Source of the DNA: Cycas panzhihuaensis
Taxonomy: Eukaryota; Cycadophyta
Direction: 5' to 3'
Length of the DNA stretch: 64,000 bases
Assembly: GCA_023213395.1 (NCBI GenBank)
Contig: CM041465.1
Span: 99,083,741-99,147,740, forward strand
The stretch's first letter is position 1; each line of letters opens with the position of its first letter. The notes beneath the pieces are model-generated. The model saw nothing but the letters and a program-made list of their open reading frames with translations. It did not search any database and had not been told where the DNA came from. Made by a program: the position numbers and the translations under genes. Positions 21,845 to 32,463 of the stretch are shown one piece after another.

Positions 21845-23381
21845 CAAGACACAGAGTTACTATGGGCAGTAATTCGATGCACAAACCCTTACTAATGTTA
21901 TCAAGGGATACCCAACAATACAAGGGACACTATGAGGGTCCAAACAAGAGGTGTGCAGGCCTGGAATCAGTGCAACAAGGGGCTACATACACTGATAATC
22001 TAGCGTAGGCCTAGGGCTCACCAACTCCTAATTATCCCAAGAGGAGCATGGAGCAAAAGAAGAGAAGGTGGGAAGGGGAATGCCCTTAGAGAGTAGCACT
22101 GAGTGGGGGGGCTGCCCTACCTTGCTCTCTGTACCCAACCTTGTGGCTCTTCTCCTACTACTTTCTTAAGGAAAACTAGCAGAGGGAAGGTAGAACCCAG
22201 GGGCAACAAGCCAAACTTACTGAAAAACAAGCTTTGCTATGGTTAAAACTGAAGGAAACAGGCTAACAAGGTAAAAAATAGGTCTAATACGGAGATACTT
22301 ACCATAAGTCTAGAGGAAAGGGGTTTGGAAGACCTGTTAGGCCGATATAGGGTAGGTTTGGCCCTACTACCAGTGGAGAAGAGGATCCCTGCAGGGGTTT
22401 ATAAGAGAAATCCCAATAGATAGCTGAAAGAGACTCTTGTTGAGCGAGTTAGAGAAGAACAACACCAAAGTTGCTTGATAACACCTGGAAAGAGACTTCC
22501 CACCGTGGAGGAAGGTTGTTGCATGCGAATCCTAGCCTGGGGTTACAAGAAACATAGGCCTACAAGTGCACCTGTAGCAAGAAGAGAAGAAAAGCAAAAG
22601 TTGTAGCCAGAAGTAGTTGTGTTGAAGAGTAAAAAGTGAGCTAAGAGTCCTTAAAATAATGAGGGTTTTGATACTTATACTCATCCTAGCCCTAAGTGAG
22701 TGAATAGGATGCGAATATGGCTGGGATGCGAATAGGGCTAGTAATTGAAGCCACATGGCGATTCTGTAGGAAACGCGAGAATTACCATGGCAATTTTAAA
22801 AAATAACTGACAACAGTCGCACCGCGATAAACTTCGTTGTACCATGGTAAACTTTGCGGTACCATTAAGTTTACAGCGGTGTGGGACCAGAAAGCCAGAA
22901 TGGCTAAAATCTAGGTTCCAGGAGCTTTCGGAGGTGATGTGGTAGGCACAGGAGGGCCGGCCCTCCGCTCAGGTGGCTAAGATAGTCCAGAATGCACGTG
23001 GACAAAGGTGAGCAGAGCATAAATGGGCAAAGGTCCCAGAAATAAGGTGCTAGGAGCTCAAAGTCGAGGTATAAACAGGTCATACAAACTAAAAGAAGCT
23101 CAAGGCAGTGTGGAGACAGCATGGAGGGTCGTATAATGCCATGGGGATGCCTACCTTGTAGAAAGGTAGGTCCCGCTGGGGTCGTCATAGGCTCACAATA
23201 CGACAAGCTGCATGAACAGGCAACAAATGCAAAGCAATCATATAAATGAAGCAAGTAGTCATGCAATGAGGCATCACTTCTTCCAACCTTTCTAAAGAAA
23301 TAATGCAAGTGAAAAAGGAGAAGCATATCTGAGCCTACCTGAGTTAACCTATCCATATCCATTCTCGGTAGCTGGGAAACA
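21845..23381 (-). repeat. 3' LTR of element C, truncated
   Basis: The minus strand starts TGTTTCCCAGC at 23381. Homology to B's LTR continues past the telobox dyad (22690-22709) and the U3 dyads (22814-22880), but large pieces of R-U5 are missing. The last ~100 bases (21845-21950) match B's LTR only weakly. Confidence 0.75.
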
Positions 23382-25536
23382 AGCCTAAATGCTCGTTTGG
23401 TGGAAGAGTCACATTGTGGGGTGGCTCTAGGGTGTTGGGCCCTACATTGTGAATCTCCGTGGAAGCATTCCCCATGAACAGAACATAATTTCTTCTCTGA
23501 GGAGAAGTCAGGCTTCCTTATTTGAGAAGATTGGGTATTACTGCCTTTAAGGGATGCAGCTTGAGAAGCTTGGTCTACTAGTTTATGTGAAGTAGGGGAT
23601 GAAGGGGCTTGGAGTTTAAGCTCCTTCATGGTACGTTCGAAAGAATGTATAGCAAAGGTTAGGGGATCCAAGGTCTTTTCTATTGGGTAAGAAGAAGACC
23701 TAGGAAGCTGTTAGACTTTAGTTTCACAGGGTGGAGGAGGTACCTCACATCGTTGTGAGGACTTAAGAGGCCTTTTAAGACCCACTTAGATCTCAATTAC
23801 CTCAAGGACCAAGCACTTGGCTTTAGTGGAATCACACATTGTTACCCCTATTTTGAGGACTTCAATATGGATTTCAGGGTAAAGGGCATTAATGAAGAGA
23901 TCTCTCTTCAACTCCTCAAGCAAGATTGCCTTGGTGGAGTGAAGTAGGTCATGGAAGGATCTCACAAAGTCATGATTCATCTCATCATGACCTTGTTCAA
24001 AAGACATGAGAGCCTTCATTCCACTCTCGAAAGGTCAATCTATGTTAAAATAGTTGACAAATTCATCAACGAGCTGCTGGAATGAGTAGATGGAATGTGC
24101 TAGAAGGCGATAAAACCACTTAAGGGCATTGCATTGGAGGCAGTATGGGGAGAGTTTCATCAGGATATGGTCATATGCCCAATAATCAATACACGCCATG
24201 GAAAATCCTCTAACGTGCTCTATTGGGTCTTGGGATGAGGTCCCATCAAATTTGGGAACCTCAGGAGGGTGAGGCAGTAAGTTGGTTCTTAATGCCTCAA
24301 TGGATAGAGGGATCGATCTATAATCCATGAAGGGACACACCCTAGGTTAGATCATAGGATCAACGAGAGGTGGAGGAAGAGGTGGGCAAGGTTGACCAAA
24401 TCCTCCTTGGGAGACTTGGTTTGAAAGAGGATAGGGACCTCTTCCTGTTTGGTGAGGAGATGCTAATCCCACATTCAAAGGAATCGGTGGAGGAGTGGAT
24501 GGGTATGAGGAACCCATCCCCCCTTGTGGATATACCTCTTATTGGGAAGGAGCTTGATATATAGTACTTTGCAAAGGGGGTCACCCTCCTTGCAAAGGTA
24601 CAATATGAGGGGTGACATAGGAAGATGGAATAGAGGGGTACGGAATTGGGTTTTGCCCATATGGATCGCCCGTAGGTGGCGCGACCCCATATGGGTGCAA
24701 AGGATCCACCCCATAAACTAGAAGTAGGTTTCCCTTACCATGGCCCCATGGTTGAGAAGTGTAACCTAGAGGCACGTAAATGGAAGGATCCCTAGGCTAA
24801 GCTAGGGATTATGCGGGGGCAGCCCCCATGCGGCTAGAGTTAAGGGTGCATGTAAGTCCCATAGATCTAATAGAAGGTGGATAAACTATGGTTGGTGGAG
24901 GTGTAGTTGTGTGACTATATGGAGGCATGCTCAACCTAAGTTGGGAAGAGGACATGCCTTGGGTAGTCCCTAAGGGACATGGACCATAGGGAGAAGAAGA
25001 TGGGGTGAGGGACACCCTCATCGTGGGTAAGGGAACTAAACAGGATGGACGAGGTGGAGCAGATGTAGAGGAAGGAAGCGCAACACTTCACAAGATGTTC
25101 TCGAACCACCTAGGATGTGATTGGAGGTAAGCGGCTAGGAAGTAGTGGTTAAGAGCTTCCAAAACATTCGTAGGAGGGGTATCCACCTAATCATAAGAGG
25201 TGGAAGGGTCCTCATATGAGGTAGATCCCATGGGACGATCCTCATGAGGATCGCCACCAAACTGGTGGTGCTCTAAGGGAGAAGATGCCTCCACTTCATG
25301 AGTGGAGAGGTGATGGAATTGTAGGTGTTCTTGGTCACCCAGGTAAAAAATAAGGTCCTCACCCTCTTTGATGGGTCCTTAGAAAGAGGTGGATGGCTCA
25401 TGAGCTTCAGAAGCATAGGCATGTTATACCCAATTCGAAGGGAATCCTTCCATGGTCGAATCAGAATCCAACGAAGGAAGGATGAGTCTTCTAATAAGGG
25501 AGGAAGGCCTCATAAGCGATGAGAGAATTGTCGCAT
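23382..25536 (-). pseudogene. Gag, element C, truncated at the zinc-knuckle region
   Basis: The start MRQFSHRL corresponds to B's MRCFSCRL. The Gag core is well kept: PKFDGTSSQDPIEHVRGFSM, LLAHSIYSFQQLVDEFVNYF, DEMNHDFVRSFHDLLHSTKA, ELKRDLFINALYPEIHIEVL. The CHHC knuckle-like block follows (LCSVHGECFHGDSQCRAQHP). Shortly after, the frame passes straight into the LTR (AFRLVSQLPRMDMDR) at 23381/23382. Protease and all of pol are absent. Fewer stops interrupt the core than in A, B or E. It could only be a structural donor or a parasite of other copies. Confidence 0.85.
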
Positions 25537-25668
25537 ATAAGTTCTCCCAAAGATTAGAAAGAAAATAGATGATGGAGTGTTAGGGGTTGCCCAACAAATC
25601 GAGGAGAGCTACTAGAAAGAAGGTAGCACTAACAAGAAGGGAGAGAGGATTAATCCCTTACTAGCGAG

Positions 25669-25687
25669 TCCCTAATATAGTTGCTAG
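25669..25687 (-). other. Primer-binding site of element C
   Basis: Minus strand, one base after the LTR end GATTCCA: TAGCAACTATATTAGGGAC. It aligns base for base with B's site with several transitions. Confidence 0.65.
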
Positions 25688-27769
25688 TGGAATCACACCT
25701 CTGGGGGTATAACTAAACTTGGATGAGATCAATCCAAATGATTAAAGATTTTGGTGGCTAGAGACCTATGGTGGCAAGTGAAAGAAATCACCCACAAAGG
25801 GCATCCATGCATTGGAATGCAGGTTTGGGACCCACAAATTGTGCACAAACTCCTTTGAGGCAACTCTTCCTCGATTTGGAGTGACAGGCAGATGAAGAGG
25901 TGAGGGATATCTATAGCTTCCTAAATAACCTAAAAAAGGAGGGCCCTCCCATTCTTAGGTGGCCAAAGGCAGGAGGAAAGAAAGAGTGAGGGAATAGCTC
26001 CTTGTGTAGAAAAGGAGTAAGAAGGAGATGACTTTAGTAGAAAAAGAAGGACGACACATGCACGTGAGGAGTTAGGAGGATGATTAATCTCACAGGTTAG
26101 GTATTGACCTAGTAGCTGCACTAAAGTAGTCTAACCAAACTTAGTGGAGAAGATAAATAAAGTAGTAAACTCTTAGAATGCAAGCCAAGAAGTAGTGAAT
26201 AATATTATAAATGTGATCAATGCTACAGAAGTTACAATGTACAACTTTTGCAACTTTGACAAGGCTACGACAAAAGGCAAAAGAGATATCGAATAGAGGC
26301 TAAAACCCTGCTTGTGTAGGACCAGCAAGGACTAGTAGCAAGCGTAGCAATGGGCTACCTATGCTACTACCAGTAGTGAATTTCTTTCCAAGGGCCCTTT
26401 GGAAACCCAAGAGAAGCACAGAGAAAGAAGAGGTGAGGAGAAAAAGGGGTTGCCTTTGAGAAGAAGGCTTGCTAGGTGCAAAACCCTGCCTTTGCTCCTT
26501 TCACTCTTCATAAGTGCCTCTTATTTACTGCCTCCTTAAAGAAACCACGGAGTAGTTGGAAGAACAAAAAGAAACAAACGAAAAAATGAGGGTTTATCTC
26601 CCGTTTACAATAGAGAAAATAGAGAAAAAGTGTTGCAAAAGTATTGACCAATGATATTTATGCTACTCAAAAAGAAAGGAAAACAAAGTATAAGCTCAGA
26701 GATACTTGCTATGTGTAGATCAGAGGCGAATCTGGCTAAGAAAAGGGGGAGAGAAACCAACCCTATGGAGTTTGTAAGTGGGAAACCCCAAAGGAGTAGT
26801 AATACTAGAAAGAAACTAGAATGAATAGGAGAATCTAAGCTTGATGGAGAACTTGAAGCATGATCTTCACTTGGGTGGCCACGTTACAGGCCTATTGTTG
26901 CATGTTTGGAGATGTAGGAGGCTGGTAACTGGTTGAGAAGTTGATGTTGCAGGTTATATCTTGTGGTAGGGCATTTTTTTGAAGGAGTGCTAAAAAAAAA
27001 ACGAGTGAGAGAGAGGGCAAATAAGGGCATTTTTAGGTTTTTAAACCTAACCCTAACTCAATCGAGTGATTAGGGTTCGACCTGGGCCAAAAATAAGTCG
27101 TTGCTATGTGGCAATTTCACAATAAATACAAAATTAGTTGTGGTAGATTTTAAAAAATAAATTGTCATAGTCGCCCTACGGTAAACTTAGCGGTACCATG
27201 AAGTTTGCAGTGGTACCGCGAAGTTTATCACGGTACAGCAAGAACATTAAGAAAAATAAAGAGAAAGAAGCTTGGGGGCTCCAAGAAAAGGGAAACTCAG
27301 GCCTAGAGGGGCATGGCGCTCTGTCCAGGTGGTAGGAAAGAGCTGTGGGGCTTAGGAAAACCTACAACAGACAAGTACTAAAGGCGAGAAGTTCCTAGAA
27401 AATTCAATAAATAGGTGGAAGATGCCAACTAAGCCTAGGCAAGATGCTAGGGGTCATGATGCGCTGATGGTTGATGTGATTAGGCTATGGAGGCCAGATG
27501 GTACTTGGGAACATTGTAGAGGCATGGAGGAGGGTCGTAGAGCACCATGGGATACATATCCCTAAATCATCATAGGCTGAAAAAAGTGTTATAATGCAAT
27601 ATAGCCAAGCAGTGAATGCATAATGATCATGTAGTGAATCAATCATCGTGTAATGCAAATGCAATGCTTCAATCGACCTTTCCTAGAACTGATAAAGGCG
27701 AGGGATATAAGCACACTTGTACTTACTTGAGTCGACTCATCCATGCCCATTCTTGGTAGCCAGGAAATA
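25688..27769 (-). repeat. LTR shared by elements C (5' LTR) and D (3' LTR)
   Basis: On the minus strand it runs from TATTTCCTGG (27769; TG mutated to TA) to GTGTGATTCCA (25688), 2082 bases. It is shorter than the LTRs of B. The telobox-like dyad lies at 27051-27075 and the dyad GTACC/AAGTTT cluster at 27171-27240. D's internal sequence lies directly upstream and C's PBS directly downstream. Confidence 0.8.
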
Positions 27770-28182
27770 GCTACTAAGCTCAAGGAGAGGTCAACCTGAC
27801 AAAAAGGCAAGAAAAGATGGCGAGAAAGCCCTTTTAGGGCCCCCAGGGGTTGCAAAAGGGCTAACGAAGGCCTAAAAGGGAGGGGGCGCTTCCCTCGGAG
27901 CCTCAAAGGCTTGAATAGGCAGCAAAAGCAGATCTAGGATGCTGAAATAAATCAAAGGAGTATAAACATGGACACATTTCAGAGCGACACAAAAAATGAG
28001 ATAGAAGGGACCTCTAAGAGACTGAAGGGGTTGTTATAAATATACCAAAAGAGCTCAAAATGGAGACTACAGGAGTGAAATAGGGGATAGTCCCTGGATA
28101 CAAAGTGGATGAGAGCAAAGAGAAGGTCTGGAGGACTATTACGGTAAGCGAAAAGGAAAAGGTGCCCCCCAGGACCCTCGTG
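27770..28182. other. Truncated spacer upstream of the PMD promoter, element D
   Basis: It is homologous to about 8380-8800 of B (shared block around AGTATAAAC and GACACAAAA). It ends at the LTR border with no aRNH and no PPT. No gene is seen. Confidence 0.6.
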
Positions 28183-28191
28183 TATATAAAG
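28183..28191 (+). promoter_or_regulatory. TATA box of antisense PMD gene, copy D
   Basis: TATATAAAG on the plus strand, 184 bases before the GTGAGT donor at 28375. Confidence 0.75.
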
Positions 28192-28676
28192 GGGAGGACG
28201 GTGAAAATGGAATTCATTTCACAGACCCCACAATTGATCTGGAGCCCTCTCTTCTACATAGTGAAGCTCTGCCAAGATTCAGGAGAACCTTATGGGAGAT
28301 CTGACTGTTGGATTGAGGCACAAACATAGCCTATGAGACCAGGGCGATGAGATAGATGTGGTTAGGCCTGATTAGTGAGTGGACTGCCCCTTAACCTTTC
28401 TATTTCATCAATTTATTTTAATGGCTTTTTTACAGTTTTGTTAGCTTATTTTGGCCGCACAAGGGCGAATCAAGACCTCCTGGAGCTCTAATGAGGCCTA
28501 AGGAGGGGGGAGGACGAGGGCATTAGGTAGCCCTGGTCCTAGTGGGTCAGGCCTTGTCCCACTCAGATAAAAAATTTTGAGATTTTAGAACACCCTTCCC
28601 CCTACCCCCCCATTTTTAGGGGAGGAAATAATGGCCCCATGGAAAAGATCATAGTACCGTAAAGTTTGCAGTGGGG

Positions 28677-28705
28677 CTACTAAGAAAATAGAATTTTCTT
28701 AGTAG
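28677..28705. repeat. Perfect hairpin in PMD intron 1, copy D
   Basis: CTACTAAGAAAAT and its exact complement, 13 bases each, flank a three-base loop. It is not seen in the other copies and replaces part of the dyad cluster they carry. Confidence 0.75.
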
Positions 28706-30117
28706 GGCTCATATCAATATCAGTGGCATCATAGATTTTAATGTAGGGCAAAGGATAAATAGTGGAAAAAAGAGGAAAAGAGGCTCGATGGATGACCTTG
28801 CCTAATCTGACGGAGCATAGGACATCCAACGGGTACCATGACATATGGTAGCGTGATTGAGAGGGTTTTCTGACTGATTTTAGGGTTGTTTTCATGCTAT
28901 TATTGCTGTGGACAACTGTGAGAATGTTAGGATGGCCATGTTGAGCTTCATAGAGATGATGATGAGGAATGATATGATGACTTTGAGACGCTATAGGCTC
29001 CTAAAGGTCATCAAGATACCCTAATATGCATTTAACTAGTGTCTCCTAGTCAACATAGTCTCCTATTAGGACAGACAAAGGCACATATTCCACCTTTCTT
29101 AGGTGGGAGATATTACCATCATGCTTGGAGATATTAAGAGGATATTGGGCATACCTATAAGAGGAGCACCGACATCATTGGGCACATTACCTAGTACAGA
29201 TGCTGCCCATAGAGAGGCAACCACTTACTTCATATGATAGGGCAAGTGGGATCGATGAGGAGTGTCGGTCTAAGCTGTGGTACTATCTAGAGTTCCTCGG
29301 GGGAGGAAACTCATCACATTAGCCATTCTATTCTAGATCTCTTAGAAACAGAACTATAGAGACATACCTAGAGGATGGATGGCCACAGTTTGGAGATATG
29401 AGGTAGGTGAGAGGTTGAATTACATTGCCCTGATAGTAGCCAACCTAGTAGAGTAATTAGATCAGATATGGGTGGTAGGGAGAGGAGGATTCTCTTACTG
29501 CACTCTATTACAATGCTAGTTCTTCGACCATTTTGGAGTAGTGGCACCACCAGTAGGACCACATCCCATCTCGGCTCGAGCACCCATGGTTCATAGGTGG
29601 CAAATAGAATTCCAGGGGACAGAAGATTATGCTCATGTATGACGGTCGGTAGAGGTGATTTCATTAGATTTACTCACTCTAGCAGACTTCACGGTGGATC
29701 CATATAGAGCGATCTACTGAGAGAGTGATGATATAATAAGAGAGATGGAGGATGAGCCCGATGAGGATGGAGATGATGATGGAGGTGATGAGGCAGGCTC
29801 ATCGAGAGCTGTAGGATGTGAGGCGGGCCCATCAATGCCTGTGAGAGGAGATAGGCCACCACCAGGGCCAGTAGGTAGATAGAGAGCTGCAGGTTGAGTT
29901 CCAGCAATAGTAGAAGCCATGGTGGTGGCGACAGAGGTGGTGATAGCTACAGCAGACAAAGGATTCCCTAAAGAAGAGGGATCAGAGGTAGGAGGTTCGC
30001 TGACAGCCTAGGTAGTGGGTGAGATAGTGCTAGAGGAAAAGGAGTCAGAGGTAGTAGTAGGGGGAGCTATTGTAGAGGAGGTAATCATGAGAGCAAAGGA
30101 GCCAGATATCCCAAGAG

Positions 30118-30238
30118 GTGAGATTCTATCCTGACTTGACATCTTTTCAATCACTAGTTGCTTAGATGGTTTATTTTGATTTTGATGCTTTTATATATAT
30201 ATTCGTTAGACTAACATATGGTATGTGTGGTTTGATAG
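30118..30238 (+). other. Intron 2 of PMD gene, copy D
   Basis: The intron is 121 bases, GTGAGA to GATAG, with GACTAAC at 30209-30215. The exon frames meet in phase 1 (AGA G / GA GTA). Confidence 0.8.
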
Positions 30239-30834
30239 GAGTAGTGGAGATGATGAGGCTACTAGAGGCAGTAGTCCGTGAGTTATTTCCTTAAGTCTAC
30301 GCAAAGGAATAGCCTCCCATCCTGGCTGGTGAGGAGCCTCGATTAGCAAGGCCATATACAGTGGCATTCGCCCCATTGATCAGAGTGAGAGATATATAGG
30401 TGGCAGAGTCCCAGGAGTACCAAGTGAGGATAGGACAACTGCACGGCATCCTAGATAGACTTCGGGTGGAGAGACACTAGCTGGTAGCTAAGAGGGACAC
30501 CCTACGAGGCCAAGTCTAGGCACTGGATACTTAGGGAGGAGGAGCAGTAGGCAGAGATATAGAGAGTAAGATTTAGATCACCATGCTAGAGGAGAGGCTC
30601 TAAGGAGTAGAGGGAGAGAGGGATCATATCTAGGTGAGATATAACCAGTTGATGGAGCAGATTGCCACAAGGTCATTGTAGAGTAGATTGCATACTGATA
30701 CCACAATGGTAACCGAGAGGAAGCCGCAGGATGAGGAGAGTGAGATGAGGAGCTCCCAATGACACTGTAGGAGCCTGGGAGGCATGTGGTCTCCTGGTAA
30801 GGGATCTCGTAGGCAAGGAGATGATACCCCCTGA

Positions 30835-31673
30835 GGACAAGGTGTCAAGGAGGATTGTACATTATTGATTTTGGGCAAAAAAGCATTGGACCTCCAAGAA
30901 GTCTTCACCATATGTGGACATATGATTGTACTCCACCTTACAAGGATTCCAGCTTCCTGAGGCATGATGCCTAGATGATGATATACTATATGATCTATTG
31001 TATCATATGCTTTATATATATATAGATGGGGTCCAATTGGTACCTTGCTTGACCTATGATGATGATGTTATAATAACTTTGTAATGTTGTTGCTTTGTTA
31101 TATTATTTGCTTATTTATATGATGCATAAAGAGGTAGGTGTATGTATATGGATATGGGTGCACAGGTACATAAGGGGTTATGCATTATGATAGTCTCAGT
31201 TGATTATTATATATGGCTTTTGTTGTTAGACCATATGTGGATGACACTCGTGTTTCCTTTTATGCAATACCACACTCGTAGCGGGCACACACGATGACCA
31301 TGTGTATTGATGATGGATACATATGAGGCTAGGAGGGGGAGCCATGCATATCCACTGGGGGAGCATAATGGATATGCAAAGGAAGCAACAATAAGAGGAG
31401 TATAGATACTCAAAATGAAAGGCCTTAGTTAGGAAGCAATTCCAAGCTCGAAAGCAAAGGAAGTTTACATACCCAACTAGGAAAGAAGAGGTTCCCCTTA
31501 GGAGGGAAATAAAAGATGCAATACAAGCAATGGAATTAGAAATATAAAGAGCCACTCCAAACCACCATTCCACTTGTGGCTTAGGGAAATGATGACATGC
31601 TTAGAGTGGTAGTTTAGGCTCGTTTCAGAGTGAGAGGAAAGGGTGTGCCTAGTCTAATTGAGAGTAAAGAAGG
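30835..31673. other. Convergent spacer, element D
   Basis: It corresponds to 294-904 and 11346-11976, is somewhat longer, and has the AT-rich TATATATA block near 31010-31025. Short ORFs on the minus strand are not conserved. No gene is seen. Confidence 0.55.
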
Positions 31674-32440
31674 TCATACGTAGAATTTCTTTAAAAATTT
31701 ACCATTAACAACTTTCTCAAATTTGAGACCTTCTAGAGTCACTATCCAATAGGCACCGTTGTCAAGGCTCTCGAGAATGACAAAAGGACCAACCCATTTA
31801 GGCACAAATTTAGATAAGTGATCATGGAGATATTCTAGCTTAAGGAGATGGTCCCCATGATGCAAAGGGTGAGAACAAAGATGTTTATCGTACGCTCTTT
31901 GTGCCCTAGCTTTAGAGGTGAGATTCACTTGATATGCCATCAAGCATCTCTCATCTAAGGCTTTAAGGTCAAGGAGGCAGGCCTGGTGACAAGATTCCTT
32001 ATCAACGACACCTCGAAGGGAAACGTACAAGGAGGGGATTTCAACTTCCAAGGGGAAGACTGCCTAAGTTCCATACATGGGGGAGAACGGGGTCATCCTT
32101 ATAGTTATGCGAATGGAAGTGTGATATTCCTATAGAGTAGAGGAAAGTTGAAGGTGCCAAGCCCTTTGGTATTAGGCAATAATTTTCTTTAAGATGTTGA
32201 TAAGAGTTTTATTAAAAGACTTGATTTGGCCATTGGCCAAAGGGTAGTAACGAGAGGAAGTTTTCTCGGATATCCTAAACTTCCCACAAAGCTCGTCCAT
32301 CTCCTTATTACAAAAGGGAGTACCATTAACTATGATTAGGATATCAAGGACTCCGAAGTAACAGATAATGTACTAGTAAATGAAGGTGGCTATAGTCTTA
32401 TCGGTAACGGAGGATAAGGAGACTGCTCTCAAAGTGTGCC
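31674..32440 (-). pseudogene. Integrase, C-terminal part, element D
   Basis: The intact-looking end reads MEVEIPSLYVSLRGVVDKES, LKLEYLHDHLSKFVPKWV, GPFVILESLDNGAYWIVTLEG, FLKKFYV. Upstream (to about 32440) the nucleotide sequence still aligns with the core around NKEMDEL and SYYP-type motifs of F but is broken by stops, and the Asp of the ITDNG motif is lost (IIVNG-like). The reading frame is cut at the inverted junction with element E. Confidence 0.82.
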
Positions 32441-32463
32441 TCATCCATGAGGATAAGGAGACT
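32410..32463. repeat. 15-base direct repeat at the D/E inverted junction
   Basis: GAGGATAAGGAGACT occurs at 32410-32424, inside D integrase, and again at 32449-32463, where E sequence starts. It looks like a templated insertion made during repair of a break. Confidence 0.7.

Larger units (their letters stand above)
21845..27769 (-). mobile_element. Element C: gag-only derivative between two LTRs
   Basis: On the minus strand it consists of LTR (27769-25688), PBS, gag (25536-23382) and a second, 5'-complete but 3'-truncated LTR (23381 to about 21845). Everything from mid-gag through PPT is absent, and the gag sequence abuts the LTR start TGTTTCC exactly. The right LTR also directly adjoins D's internal sequence, so C and D may be a tandem sharing one LTR. 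The left edge against A's LTR is unclear. Confidence 0.75.
28220..30834 (+). pseudogene. Antisense PMD gene, copy D (best-preserved reading frame)
   Basis: Exons are about 28220-28374, 28896-30117 and 30239-30834. Intron 1 is 28375-28895 (GTGAGT; acceptor mutated to CAT) and intron 2 is 30118-30238 (GTGAGA..GATAG, branch GACTAAC). Exon 2 is 407 codons plus one base with no net frameshift. Spliced exon 3 adds 198 codons including stop, giving the longest frame of the five copies. Motifs include RHIFHLS, VGDITIMLGDIKRILGIP, KQNYRDIPRGWMATV, LLTLADFTVDPYRAI, an Asp/Gly-rich linker and, in exon 3, VVEMMRLLEAVVRELFP. Point stops make it a pseudogene. The match to the plant mobile domain is by pattern, not by search. 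Confidence 0.8.
27770..32448 (-). mobile_element. Element D: 3' half of a Tat-like element
   Basis: Read on the minus strand: integrase end (about 32440-31674), spacer, PMD gene (on plus), a shortened upstream spacer, then the LTR at 27769. aRNH and the PPT are missing, so the spacer abuts the LTR start. Gag, protease and RT are missing at the head-to-head junction with element E near 32449. Confidence 0.82.

Noticed and set aside
22904-23671. 255-residue minus-strand ORF as a novel protein
   Set aside because: Its first part is the Gag zinc-knuckle region of C and the remainder is LTR read through the deletion junction. It is a chimera, not a gene.
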